Positions 28,678 through 40,320 of a stretch of 59,539 nucleotides of DNA are shown one piece after another. The stretch is from Anaeromyces robustus (lineage: Eukaryota > Neocallimastigomycota > Neocallimastigomycetes > Neocallimastigales > Neocallimastigaceae): NCBI GenBank assembly GCA_002104895.1, contig MCFG01000409.1:1-59539 (forward strand), given 5' to 3'. Every line of letters starts with the position of its first letter. Position 1 is the first letter of the stretch. Position numbers and translations under genes: made by a program. Under the pieces are notes generated by a model. It was not told where the DNA came from. It did not search any database and saw only the letters and a program-made list of their open reading frames with translations.

Positions 28678-28741
28678 ATTTAAGATTTCCAATGAATGAA
28701 GGAAGAGAACTTATATTATCATTATTACTTAATTTTCTAAT
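28678..28741 (-). pseudogene. Orphan LRR exon, copy of exon 5
   Basis: The minus strand nearly repeats exon 5 of the neighbouring LRR gene (KLSNND..., SSLPSFIGNLKSL) with a 3-bp insertion, and is followed by ATATT instead of a GT donor. It lies between the LRR gene and the LINE and is probably the stump of a second LRR gene or a partial duplication. Confidence 0.75.
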
Positions 28742-28816
28742 AATATATAATATTACATTTAAAAAATATAATCAATTTTAAATAAATAATAATATAAAAA
28801 AAAATAAAAAGTATAT

Positions 28817-28854
<38 letters not shown>

Positions 28855-29085
28855 GCACACAATTTGTACGTCAACTTTATTGAATTTAAATATTAAAATA
28901 CATGAATCATAAAAAAAACACATAATGAAAAAAAAATGATACTACTAAAAAAAAATAAAAACCAGTAATATATTATAGATAATAATAAATAATACTGGAG
29001 GGAAAAAAAATAGTATAATAATATTTAAAAACAATAAATCCATACAAGCCCTTAATTCTAAATATAGAATTAAAGTAAAATTGAT

Positions 29086-31476
29086 CTATCCTATTCCACT
29101 AGGGTCGGAAATAGGATCGGCATTTGCCCTACTAGGCTGTCCTACTGTGTTATCAGCATTGACGTTCCTGGAGAGGTTGGTTTTAAATTTATTGAACAAT
29201 ATATGTTGTCTTTTACAGACAACAGGCATGATATCATTCAATAGAGCCGCAGATCGCAACAAGAATGGGGATTTTGAATAAGTACCAGATTCAGTCTGAC
29301 ACTTAAACAAACATTCCCATTCCATTTTGTATGGACTATCGTTAATTCTATCACTAAAACCATAATCCCTTCCACCAATTAAAAAAATATAAATACTATA
29401 CCTATTAACTATTTTTTTATTACCTAATATATCTATATTACTAATACAATTAAACCTCATATTATTACTATTTTTATAACCCTTAACAATACTATTAATT
29501 CTATTATCCACACTAGGGTTATTACTGGTCCTAACTAAACTATTAAAAAGACTATCTAAAAAATAAAAAAAATTTCTATCTAGATCAGAGAAGTGATCAA
29601 TACGAAGATTTTTAAATAAGAAACAATTTATAAACCAATGATCAATTCTCTGATAACTGTCACAATGGAAACAACATGAACAACAATTAGGACAAGAATT
29701 ATTAATCATTTTTGCAGCTTTAGCAACTCTAGCATCGATTTTATATCCACATCTTGCCCTAAGTATCCACCTAAAACCTTTGCTATATTCAGGATATTCT
29801 AGATTAAGTTTTAAGTAATTCCTTGATTCTTCAAATTTGTACATTTTATAAGTTTTAGCTTTAATTGATTTATCACTGTTCATGTCTCTGTCCCAATAGA
29901 ATTCCATAATTTCTTTAGAAGAGGATGAAATATTGTTTAATTTATCATTTAATATTTTACTTTCTTTGTCCCAAGTCCATTTTCTTGTTGTAGCAACATT
30001 ATTAACTATCTTAGAGATAATGCAGTTGGAGTCCTTCCACTTATTAAAACATCTAACCTGAGCTAAAGCACATTTACCAGAAAGTGGAGGAATATTGAGT
30101 TCTTTTGAGATGCAATAAATAGAAACAAAAGAATTAGGTTTCGAGTAGCCTAAAATCCAATAAAAACCTTTGTTAATTATTGTTTGTGTAGAACTAGTAT
30201 TGTTTTTGTTAGAACCAAGCAAAGGCGCGTAATAGGAAACTTGTCCAATAACTTTTGCAGAGAATAAAGTTCTTTTAAGAGGAATAGGAATCAGATCATT
30301 TTTTAAAAAACCCTGAATTGAAAACAAAGCCTTACTAACTTTATTTTTCATTTTACTAATAACGAATTTTAAATCTAGAGATTTGTGAAAGGGAACACCA
30401 AGGTAAGTATAACAATCTGTTTTAGGGATTGGGATTCCTGTTAAATAAAAGGTAGGGTCTTCTCTAAGAATATATTCCGAATTTTCATGTCTAACAGCAA
30501 ATGTGGCACATTTATTAATTCCAAAAGTCATCTCATTGTCCTTAGCCCATTTACTAACTGAGCGAAGAAGTTTATTCATACGAGATCTACTAGGGGCACA
30601 AAGAACAATATCATCAGCAAATAATCCTCCACAGCAATATTCAGTATCTATTTTCACACCATTATGCAGGCAATCGTTGAAGATGTCGTTGATAAACAAA
30701 TTAAAAAGTATAGGAGATAAGGGACATCCTTGTCGAACTCCTTTAAGTATACTGAAGGAATCGGAAAATTGTCCATTAATTTTAACACAAGCTTTGGAAG
30801 ACAGATATAGGTTCTCCAAAAATTGAAAGCATTTTCCTTGTATACCAAGGGTATAAATTTTCGATAAAATGTTATAGATGGGCACAGAATCGTAAGCTTT
30901 TTTAAGATCCAGAAAAGCTAAATAAGTATCTTCCCCTTTGAATTTACGTCTTTGACAAATAGAAAGAATAGAGATAAAAAGACTAATACATTCTTCCTTA
31001 TTCCGAAAGCCAAATTGTTCTGGTCTAATGAATCCATGACTTATACCATATTCAGAAATTCTAGAAGCAATAATTTTCGAAAGAATCTTAATACCATTAT
31101 TGATAAGAGAGATACCACGATAGTTATCACAATTAGAAAGATCGCCTTTTTTTGGGATAGAAACAATGGATGCATTATTCCAAAAAATAGGAAAATCACC
31201 ATTCCAAATACGATTAATTAAGAAATGGAAACAACTAAGACCAGCCGGAATATAGGAATCATTATTTGCAGAGTCATCTGAAGAGGAATCAGGAATTAAA
31301 GCTTTATAAAATTCAATAGGGATACCGTCGGGACCCGAGGCTTTAAAGTTAGGGATAGAAAGGATGGCCTTTTTGATTTCTTCAATGCTGATATCTTGGT
31401 TAATATCCCATACTATGTTATTTCCACTCTTTATACGATTGATAGCGGGAGAATACTTCCAGAATTTTTTATTCAT
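29086..31476 (-). pseudogene. LINE reverse transcriptase with C-terminal zinc-binding region
   Basis: The open frame gives 796 aa. It shows the RT order expected of LINEs: FKASGPDGIPIEFYK, SIPKKGDLSNCDNYRGISL, QFGFRNKEEC, FLDLKKAYDSV, KGVRQGCPLSPILFN, the catalytic FADD box (GLFADDIVL), and YLGVPF downstream. Near the C-terminus the Cys/His cluster CPNCCSCCFHC...HWFINC matches the zinc-binding tail of many LINE proteins. The ATG used here is probably internal: the frame upstream is open back to a TGA at 31522-31524 and continues as the endonuclease beyond it. A single nonsense codon therefore divides what was one polyprotein. Confidence 0.88.
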
Positions 31477-31521
31477 GCTATGTCCAGTAGAGTCATTACT
31501 AAGTTTCTTATAATAATTACA

Positions 31522-32364
31522 TCAAACATCTAATTGATCTTTAGTACTATACACTAAGTTATCTTGGTGGTCTCTGATAGGATGAGGTATAAATAACTCC
31601 TGATTGTTATTTTTAATATTCTTCTTAATCCATGACCATGATTTTCTGCTGTCATTTTTTAAGGTAGCCTCGCAGCCTATTTTAATCCAAAATAAATAGT
31701 TTTGTCTTCTAAATTCATTACATTTTTTATGAATAGATTGGCATAATTTATTATAAGATGCAACAAGGATAATAAATTGATTAGGTTCATAATCTAAATG
31801 GCTCTTTTTAATTTGTCGATACTTCAAGCTTTTAATTCTTTGAAGACAGTAAATATTACGTGACATATGGAACATTGATTTCCTAATTTCAGTAGAAGAT
31901 GTAATTTCAAGATCCTCTGCAATTGAATTAGATGTATCAATAAACTTATCAACTAGATCATCAATAGAAAGATAAGGATTATTAAAAATCTCATTATTTA
32001 AAATAGCAAACTTGTTATTGTCAACAATATCGTTTTTCATTTCCTTACAGCGAATTCTATTCCATTGAACAACCTTTTTTGGGTGAGTAAAGGAGAGATC
32101 AACAAAGTTTTTCTTACAATATACTAGCATTGGTTTATGATCAGAGACTGGGTGATAATCAATAAAAGAAGCATACGATATAAGGTTCAACATTTTATAA
32201 TTAACCAAAGCATGATCAATATCTGAAGATAGATTACCTTGAACCCAAGAGATTCTTGAACTATTGAGAGGTAAAATCATCCAACCATTAATTTGTGATA
32301 TTTTTTCTTCAAGGTCCACTGTTTTCATGTTAAAATCCCCAACAAGAATAGAAGCATGATCCAT
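31522..32364 (-). pseudogene. LINE endonuclease C-terminal fragment
   Basis: 280 codons beginning MDHASILVGDFN. GDFN and, later, YHPVSDHKPM are the catalytic Asp/Asn and Ser-Asp-His blocks of the exonuclease-endonuclease-phosphatase fold used by LINEs to nick their target. The first roughly 140 residues of that fold are missing because the element is 5' truncated. The frame ends with TGA at 31522-31524, in phase with the reverse transcriptase frame. Confidence 0.85.
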
Positions 32365-33674
32365 AAAATTTATTAATAAAAAAAAATAATAATTAATATT
32401 TATCTTTATAGTTTGTATAAAAATTTATATTTTATAATTAAATTATTCATTGAAATAATAAACAATTGAATTTATTTAAAAATTATTTATTTTATATTTA
32501 TTAATTTTTTAATTTTTTTAATTTAATTTTTACTTTTATATTATTCGTTTATTATTTTTAAAAAAAAAATTTCTATATTATAAAATTCTATAAATTACTA
32601 ATTATTATTATTATGATTTAAAATAATATTTTATTTATATTAATTAAAATTTTATTATTTAACTGTTTTATACTTGTATATTATAATATTATATTTTTTT
32701 AAAATTATCAAGTATAAAATTTATAATTGGTAATAATTCACATAATAGTATTTGTTTTTTTTCGAAAAATGGTTGGGGGTATACCAAGTGTTTAATGATA
32801 AGAATGTTACTTTGACTGAAGATGTTCAATTAATGGGTTCAGTATGGATTAGTCATATGTACTTCTTATGATGAATTAGAAGTTATTAATTATATTTACA
32901 ATGAAGTAAAAATTTTAAAAAATGAATAATAAGCATTTCAAAAAGTATGTCACATCAACATAAAAAATTGTATTCTTAAAAAAAGAAGAAAATAGTCAAA
33001 CCAATATAAATATTGATAATTATTATTACCAAAAAAAATTGAAATTATTAAATATTAATAATTTCAATTTATTTTAGTTGAAATATTATTAAATATTTCA
33101 ACTAAATAAACCATGAAATTTATTACCATTTAGTCAGAGAGTAAAAAAATTCCATTTATAGTCGAAATATGTTTAAATAATAAAAAGATTATACTTATGA
33201 TTATATCCCGGTTTTATTCTAAAAATACTATAATATAATATAAAATAAAATAATATAGAATCTAAATAGTATAATTTCTATTTTTATTATATATGATATT
33301 ATAATAATGATTTACTACTTTTAATTCTAAACTAAACGACTACATTAAAATAATAAAATAATTTCGATATAGTAAAAATAACAAAAAAAAAAAAAAATAA
33401 TTAAATATAAAAAATAAAAATTAAATGAAAAAGAAAAAATAAAAATTATATAAATATAAATATATATAATAAACAAATAAGTAGAAAAAAAAAGGAATAT
33501 ATTACATAAAATAGAATAAGTATTTTATAGTAAGCAATAAAATATAAAAATAAAAAATGGAATATAATTATTAAAAAAAAAAAAAAATAAAGAATTTTTC
33601 TAAAAGTTAATAATATTTTAAATACTAAATAAATCTATTTATTATTATAATTATAATTAATTGGTTTGTTATTA

Positions 33675-33724
<50 letters not shown>

Positions 33725-34316
33725 TATTAAATTATAATAAATAATAGACCAAAGGAAAGAATTTCCGTCAATTTTTTTTTTTTTTTTTAAAAAAAAAAAT
33801 ATTAGGGTTTAAAGTTGATTGTAATATAAATAAAAATATTCATTATTAAATTTCAATTTACATATTACATTATTATATATATATATTATATATATAAATA
33901 TAAAATTTTGATAAATTAATAATATTTTATTTTTAAATATTTATATTATTGCATATTAAATATTAATTGAATAATATAAATCTAAAAACTATATTTTACC
34001 ATGTTTTAAATGAATTTTATTTTATTATATTTTTAATAATTATTAATTAGTTATTTATTTATACACTATTTAATGTTAAAAATGAAAAAAAAATATATAT
34101 ATATTCAATAATAATTATTTATTATTTATTATTTATTATTTTTATTATTTATTATTGATTATATTATTTTAATACATAACCATAAAACTCTAAAATATAT
34201 AATATAATACATTAAAATTTCTATATATTTATATATATCAATATTCACAATATTTATTTACTTATTTTACAAAAAATGAAAAAAAAAAAAAGAAAAAAGA
34301 AAAGAAATAAATGTTT
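32365..34316. other. Intergenic region with a coding relic and paired hairpins
   Basis: Bases about 32768-32929 (+) read as protein in shifting frames (KNVTLTEDVQLMGSVWISHM, then YDELEVINYIYNEVKILKNE and TAA), an unidentified dead gene. Two perfect hairpins sit at 33036-33070 and 33075-33104. A 47-base T tract is near 33680-33722. Otherwise low complexity. Confidence 0.55.
33036..33104. repeat. Two adjacent perfect hairpins
   Basis: Arms 33036-33050/33056-33070 (15 bp, AAATTGAAATTATTA) and 33075-33087/33092-33104 (13 bp, TAGTTGAAATATT), only 4 bp apart. Both contain the motif TTGAAAT. They may be a structured transcript end or a small foldback insertion. Confidence 0.7.
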
Positions 34317-37259
34317 TTACCTATGTAAATATTTCTTTAAATAAGAATTTTTATAATTTAATGCAATATTTAACGGTATTTCACCATCTTTATTTTTTTT
34401 ATAAATATTTGCCCCATGTTCAATTAAATATTTTACAATATATTTTACAGTGATTCTATTACAATAATTTTTACACGCAAAAAATAATGGTGTTTCACCA
34501 TCTTTATTTTCTTTATTGATATCTGCACCATTCTCAATTAAACATTGTACAATATTTTCATCTCCATGGATACATGCATAAAATAATGGTGTTTCATGAT
34601 TAAAGTTTTCTTTATTTATATCGGCTCCAAGTTCAATTAAACATTTTACAATATTTTCATTTCCACGTCTACAGGTATGAAATAAGGGTGTTTCACCATA
34701 TTTATTTTCTTTATTAATATCTGCTCCATGATCAATAAGATAAGTTACAATATTTTTGACAACTATTTTATTAATATCACTTTTACATGCAAAAAATAAT
34801 GGGGTTTCACCATCTTTATTTTCTTTATTAATATCTGCTCCAAGTTTAATTAAATATCTTACCAATTTTTCATAACCATTGATACATGCTACAGATAATG
34901 GTGTTTCACCATTCCAATTATTTTCTTTATTTATATCTGCTCCAAGTTCAACTAAATATTTTATGATATTTTTATTTCTACCTCTATAGGCACTGAATAA
35001 TGGAGTTTCTCCATTTCCATCTTCTTTATTAATATCTGCTCCAAGTTCAATTAAATATTTTACAATTTTTTCATTTCCATTTTCACAGGCATAAAATAAT
35101 GGAGTTTCACCTTCACTATTTTCTTTATTAATATCTGCTCCAAGTTTAATTAAATATTTTACCATATTTTCATCTCCATATTCACATACATTAAATAATG
35201 GTGTTTCACCATCAGAATCTTTTTCATTGATATCTGCTCCATGTTCAACTAAACATTTTATCATGTTTTCATCTCCATTTTCACATGCCACTGATAATGG
35301 TGTTTTCCCATCAAAATTTTCATTATCTATATATGCTCCATGTTCAATTAAGTACTCTACTATATTTTCATATCCATTGACACATGCATTGAATAATGGG
35401 GTTTCACTTTTAATATTACTTTCATTTAGTTTTGCTCCATGTTCCACTAAATATTTTACAATATTTTCATAGCCATTTCTACAGGCATGAATTAATGGCG
35501 TTTCCCCATTCCAATCCTTTTTATTGATATAGGCTCCATGTTCAACAAGATATTTTACTATTTTTTCATGTCCATTGGAGCATGCATAAAATAATGGTGT
35601 TTCACTATTTGGTGTTTCACTATCCCCATTTTCCTTATTTATATCTACTCCACATTCTATTAAATATTTTACAATATTTTCATATCCATTGGCACATGCC
35701 ACAAATAATGGCGTTTCCCCTAATTCATCTTCATTATCTATAAATGCTCCATGTTCAATCAAATATTTTACAATATTTTCATAGCCATTTCTACATGTTT
35801 CGAATAACGGTGTTTCACCATCATTATTTGCTTTATTTACATATGCTCCATGCTCAATTAAATATTTTACTATATTTTCATGTCCATTATAACAGGCCCC
35901 AAATAAAGGTGTTTCACCATCTCTATTTTTTTTATTGATAGGAGCGCCAAGTTCAACTAAATATTTTACAATATTTTCATGACCATTATAACAGGCATCA
36001 TATAAAGGTGTTTCACCATTTTCATTTTCTTGATTTATATCTAATCCTAATTCAATTAAATATTTGACAATATTTAAGTTCCCATTTTTACAAGCAGTAA
36101 ACAATGAGGTTTCATTATATTTATTGACTTTATTGATATCTGCTTCATATTTAATTAAATATTTTAAAATACTTTCATGTCCTTTTTCACAGACAATAAA
36201 TAATGGTGTTTCCCCATCTCTATCTTCTTTATTTACATCGGCTCCATATTCCATTAAACATTTAACAATATCCTCATTACCATTTTTACATGCCACATAG
36301 AGTGGTGTACGACCATTTCTATCTTCTTTATTGATATCTGCTCCATGTTCCAATAAATATTTTACTACATTTTCATTTCCTTTTTTACAAACATAAAATA
36401 AAGGGGTAAGACTATCTTTATTGACTTTATTTATATCTGCTCCATGTTCCATTAAATATTTTATAATATTTTCATTTCCATTTTTACATGCTTTGAATAA
36501 TGGAGTTTCACCATATTTATTTTCTTTATTTATATCTGCTCCATGTTCTATTAAATATTTTACTACATTTTCATTTCCTTTTTCACAAACAATAAATAAT
36601 GGGGTAAACCCATTTTTATTTTCTTTATTTACGTTAGTTCCTAGTTTAATTAAATATTTTATAATTTTTTCATTTCCATTTTTACATGCTTTGAATAACG
36701 GAGTTTCACTATTTTTATTATATTTATTGATATCTGTTCCAAGTCTAATTAAATATTCTACTATATTTTCATTTCCTATTTCACAGGCTTTAAATAAATA
36801 TTTATTACTATCATGGATACCATAATTATAATCTTGATTTTTAAAAAATATATATTTTTCAAATTTACGATTTAATTCAGTAGTTGTTATAGGTATTTTA
36901 TTTTTATAATATAAAAGTAAATTTAAAATAAACTCATTATCAAAAAATTTAAAATGACTAAAAATAATATCTAATAAGTCAGTAAAATTATCTTTGATTA
37001 AACATTTTATTAAATTTGATGATATATTTAAATATTCAGTACAATTTTCAACTATAAATTTTAATCTTTCACAAGTTAATAAATCTTTATTAAATATTTC
37101 AAATACAATATCTTTTTTGTTATTAATATTATTATTTTTCCTATTAATTAAAGATTTTATTTTTTTAATATTTTTGTTATTAATAGCTTCTACATATGAA
37201 TCAATTGAAAAATCATTATTATTAATATTTAATTCATTTTCATTTAAAACAATACTCAT
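34317..37259 (-). CDS. Large ankyrin-repeat protein (about 24 repeats)
   Basis: Intronless, 980 aa. Residues 1-150 form a helical, Asn/Ile-rich N-terminal region without repeats (FFDNEFILNLLLYYKNKI). From about residue 155 to the end there are 24 well-formed 33-residue ankyrin repeats with consensus ETPLF-ACxNGxENIVKYLIEHGADINKENxDG, and a partial capping repeat. Repeat 12 carries a 5-residue insertion (SETPN); repeats 21 and 24 contain short insertions before the second helix. No signal peptide, membrane segment or enzymatic domain is present, so an intracellular binding or scaffold role is likely but the partner is unknown. High similarity among repeats indicates continuing internal duplication. 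The N-terminal region resembles the protein encoded at 55054-56241. Confidence 0.92.
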   Translation of the reverse strand: MSIVLNENELNINNNDFSIDSYVEAINNKNIKKIKSLINRKNNNINNKKDIVFEIFNKDLLTCERLKFIVENCTEYLNISSNLIKCLIKDNFTDLLDIIFSHFKFFDNEFILNLLLYYKNKIPITTTELNRKFEKYIFFKNQDYNYGIHDSNKYLFKACEIGNENIVEYLIRLGTDINKYNKNSETPLFKACKNGNEKIIKYLIKLGTNVNKENKNGFTPLFIVCEKGNENVVKYLIEHGADINKENKYGETPLFKACKNGNENIIKYLMEHGADINKVNKDSLTPLFYVCKKGNENVVKYLLEHGADINKEDRNGRTPLYVACKNGNEDIVKCLMEYGADVNKEDRDGETPLFIVCEKGHESILKYLIKYEADINKVNKYNETSLFTACKNGNLNIVKYLIELGLDINQENENGETPLYDACYNGHENIVKYLVELGAPINKKNRDGETPLFGACYNGHENIVKYLIEHGAYVNKANNDGETPLFETCRNGYENIVKYLIEHGAFIDNEDELGETPLFVACANGYENIVKYLIECGVDINKENGDSETPNSETPLFYACSNGHEKIVKYLVEHGAYINKKDWNGETPLIHACRNGYENIVKYLVEHGAKLNESNIKSETPLFNACVNGYENIVEYLIEHGAYIDNENFDGKTPLSVACENGDENMIKCLVEHGADINEKDSDGETPLFNVCEYGDENMVKYLIKLGADINKENSEGETPLFYACENGNEKIVKYLIELGADINKEDGNGETPLFSAYRGRNKNIIKYLVELGADINKENNWNGETPLSVACINGYEKLVRYLIKLGADINKENKDGETPLFFACKSDINKIVVKNIVTYLIDHGADINKENKYGETPLFHTCRRGNENIVKCLIELGADINKENFNHETPLFYACIHGDENIVQCLIENGADINKENKDGETPLFFACKNYCNRITVKYIVKYLIEHGANIYKKNKDGEIPLNIALNYKNSYLKKYLHR

Positions 37260-37337
37260 ATTTTCATTTATACTAATAAATATTAATAAAAAATAAATAA
37301 AAAAAAAAAAACATGAATAAAATTTTTTATACTTTTT

Positions 37338-37424
<87 letters not shown>

Positions 37425-37450
37425 TATTATTTATTTATTTATTTATTTAT

Positions 37451-37490
<40 letters not shown>

Positions 37491-37700
37491 TTTTATTCTG
37501 CTTGTCTTACTTTAATTTATTTGTAATTAAAAAAATTAAAATTAATGAATTTTCATTAATTCTATTAAATTATTTATATATATTAAAATATATTGATAAT
37601 ATAAAAGAATAATTAAAATAAAATTTTAAATTTTATGTGTTAAGATTAATCATAAAACTTTTAATAAATTAAAAGAAAATAATGAAAAAAAGAAATTTCA
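37260..37700. repeat. (TTTA)n microsatellite upstream of the ankyrin gene
   Basis: Nearly pure TTTA/TTAT tetranucleotide from about 37337 to 37493 with two ATATTA breaks. The 77 bp before it would hold the 5'UTR of the minus-strand ankyrin gene. The remainder is AT-rich without features. Confidence 0.9.
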
Positions 37701-37704
37701 TTTC

Positions 37705-38016
37705 ATTTCAAAACCATCCTAAGAAATAACATTTCTTCTACATAAAATTCACATTTTTTTTCATATTTAGATATAAAACTATTTTCTAATAATATTATTA
37801 ATATATTTATTAAGTAATAATGATGGAATATAAGAGTATATCATCAATGTAAGAATTACAAATTCATCAAGGATAATCCCTTAAAAAACATTATTGAAGA
37901 ATTTTTGAAAAGTAGCTGGAGCGTTTTTTTTTTAACACAAATGACATTACTAAATAGTCGCAATGACCATAATTAATGCAAAAAGCATTTTTAAATTTAC
38001 GCCCCTTCCTTGATTC

Positions 38017-38057
<41 letters not shown>

Positions 38058-38130
38058 ATCTAATAAATCACATTATTTAAAATTGAAAAAGATTTTCTTT
38101 ATCGACTACCTAGATCTAAAGGATATTTTA
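37705..38130 (-). pseudogene. Fossil Ty3/gypsy-type reverse transcriptase fragment
   Basis: Reading the minus strand across several frames recovers the RT block order of Ty3/gypsy elements. There is IRIKEG near 38010, then a YGHCDYLVMSF segment (about 37945-37990) and NAPATFQKFFNN (about 37890-37930, after a T-run frameshift). The YIDDILLYS catalytic box follows at 37825-37851, and ISKYEKKCEFYVEEMLFL at about 37715-37775. A poly(T) tract at 38022-38052 interrupts it, and in-frame stops lie between the blocks. Only part of RT is left; no LTRs or integrase were found nearby. Confidence 0.75.
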
Positions 38131-38878
38131 ATTATTCAGTAATAATAATCATTGTTAACAGACTTTTCCAAAAATAATTCATTTAATATTATTCAAAATT
38201 TTTAAGTTCAAATCACTATTTTTTTAAAATCTGAAAAGAAAGTTTTGCCTAAACGAATATATTTTTACAATTTATCATATAATTAACAAATTTCAAAATA
38301 TTTTTCAAATATTTTTATTATTATTTAATAATCAATTTTTATTAATTAATTTTATAATATATTTCGATCTCTTACAATAATAGTTTATAATAATGAAATT
38401 TGCCATTAAAATTTTTTTAAAATTACTGTTTCATTAATATAAAATTAAATATTATATATATTAATATAATAAAATATATTAATATATATTAAATTATATA
38501 TATTAAAATATAAATATAATATTAATTTTTTAAAAAAAAAGGTTTTTTTTTTATTTTATTTCCATGGTATAATTATTTTTTCTTTGGTAAAACCAAATGG
38601 AAAAAAATAATTATTTGGTAAAATATCAAAAAAAAAAAAAATAATAATAATAACTTGATTAGAAATAATATTTAATTATTATTTCTATTATGAAAGAAAA
38701 AATTATAATGAAAGTATTTGATTTGATATAAACATAAACATAATATTAATTTATAATGCCATTTAAAAATAAAAATAATGAATCATTCAAACCATTAATA
38801 TTTTTTTATTTGAAAATTATAATTAATAATATCATAATCAATATTTTTATATAGGCAATAATAATAATAATAATAATA
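38131..38878. other. AT-rich intergenic stretch with an imperfect foldback
   Basis: The first part may hold further retroelement debris. At about 38562-38618 a foldback pairs GGTATAATTATTTTTTC...TTTGGT with ACCAAATGGAAAAAAATAATTAT. No gene. Confidence 0.4.
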
Positions 38879-39237
38879 ATTAATTTATCTATAAAAAAAA
38901 AATTGCCTATCAATACATATTTTAAATAAAAATATGTATTGATAGGCAAATAAATAAATACATCTAAGATTTATATAAATATATAAATTTTTTATTTTAT
39001 TTATCTATGAATAAAAGAAAAAATAATACTATTATTTTAGTAATATGATATAAAAAAAAGATATAATAAATATAAAATAATTAATTAAGATATTTATAAT
39101 GAAGAATAAATAAATATATAAAATTTCATAAAATATTATTTATTTATTTATTTATTTATTTGTTTGTTTGTTTGTTTATTTTTTATTTAAAATATGTATT
39201 GATAGGCAAATTTTTTTATACAGATAAATTAATTAAA
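38879..39237. mobile_element. MITE-like foldback element with long inverted repeats
   Basis: The segment 38879-38935 (AATTAATTTATCTATAAA... TTGCCTATCAATACATATTT) has an inverted, slightly diverged copy at about 39180-39237, giving arms of nearly 60 bp around about 240 bp of noncoding DNA. Inside the left arm, 38903-38922 also pairs perfectly with 38930-38949, so the core motif TTGCCTATCAATACATATTT occurs three times. No transposase frame. It may be a nonautonomous TIR element; a target duplication could not be defined in this AT-rich context. Confidence 0.6.
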
Positions 39238-40320
39238 TACTATTATTATTATTGATTATTTTTCATTATGTTTATCTTAATTATTTGTTTTTTTTATTTA
39301 TTTAGATAATAATATATAATAACAATTATAATATTATTTAAAATTGAACATGGAATTGATATAAGTAAAGAAAAAAAAATAATTATAGACTATTAATTAA
39401 AACATAAAAAAATAGAAATAAAAATATATAATAAAACATTGAGCAAACATTAATAAATAAATATATAAAGGAAAAATGTCATTATTTAAATAATGTTTGA
39501 AGATATGGATAAAATGTTTAATTGTATTAAGAAAATAAAAATAATTGGATATGAAATAAAAAATAAATATATATAATATAATATAATATTTTTATGTCAT
39601 TTTTCATTATTAATATCATAATCAAATATTTTTCATTATTAATAATGAAAAATGACATAAATTAAATTTTGGTTTCATCTTTACAATTATTGTCATATAA
39701 AATTTAAAAAGATAATATATATATTATATAACATTTAAAAGTATATTAAATACTAATGTTAAAAAATAATAATAATAATTATTATTATTATTATTATTAT
39801 TATTAAATAATTAATAAATAATAATAAATAATAAATAATAATGGGATGATGATGATGAATAATTATTATAATTTATTATAATAATAAATCATGGTAAAAA
39901 TAATATAATATAAAATAATAATAATTGTTAATTATATCTAAAAATAGTAATACATTAAAAATTAATTGAAATAAATTAAAATGATTTATTAAATTTTATA
40001 ATTTTAATGAAATATTATTTATTGATGAATAATAAAAAAATTAATTGAATTAAAGTTTTTATTATAAAACATTTCAAATCATCTGCAAAAGTGAAGATAA
40101 AGATAATAGAATTAAAAATCTAATAAAGTAACCGAGAAAAAAATAAATATAAAAAAATAAAAAAATAAAAAATAAATAAATGAAATAAAAAAAATTAAAT
40201 AAATAAATAAAAAATTAAATAAATAAAAATATAAAAAAAAAGAAAATAAAAAAAAATTTTTTCTTTCAAAAAAAAAAAAAAATAAAAAATAAAATAAAAA
40301 TAATAAAAAAAATAAATAAA
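39238..40320. other. Intergenic region upstream of the membrane-type CotH gene
   Basis: Low complexity with a perfect hairpin (separate entry) and ATT/ATA triplet runs at 39765-39845. The final 200 bases (AAATAAATAAA...) are the probable 5'UTR. No promoter element is distinguishable. Confidence 0.45.
39592..39660. repeat. Perfect 23-bp inverted repeat (hairpin)
   Basis: Left arm 39592-39614 (TTATGTCATTTTTCATTATTAAT) pairs without mismatch with 39638-39660; the spacer is 23 bp. The right arm also contains the palindrome CATTATTAATAATG. Confidence 0.85.

Larger units (their letters stand above)
28820..32364 (-). mobile_element. 5'-truncated LINE (non-LTR retrotransposon)
   Basis: Endonuclease and reverse transcriptase frames on the minus strand are followed by a ~230-bp 3'UTR and a 32-base poly(A) tail (poly(T) at 28820-28851). 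The 5' end stops inside the apurinic-type endonuclease, so the beginning of that domain and any ORF1 are missing, as is usual after incomplete reverse transcription. A clear target-site duplication was not found. Base composition is noticeably less AT-rich than host DNA. Confidence 0.88.

Noticed and set aside
31522-31524. Alternative genetic code reading TGA as an amino acid
   Set aside because: No other gene here uses TGA in frame, and the LINE is a degenerating insertion.
28820-32364. Relationship between the LINE 3' end and the TAGTCT-poly(A) ends near 20.7-22.5 kb
   Set aside because: The LINE ends in GTGTGCCATA before its A-tail, so the short retroposon-like ends do not share its tail.
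35227-36825. Several plus-strand frames over the ankyrin gene
   Set aside because: Antisense of the 33-residue repeats; they recur at the repeat period.
37313-37612. 99-codon frame rich in LFIY repeats
   Set aside because: Translation of a (TTTA)n array; no domain or start context.
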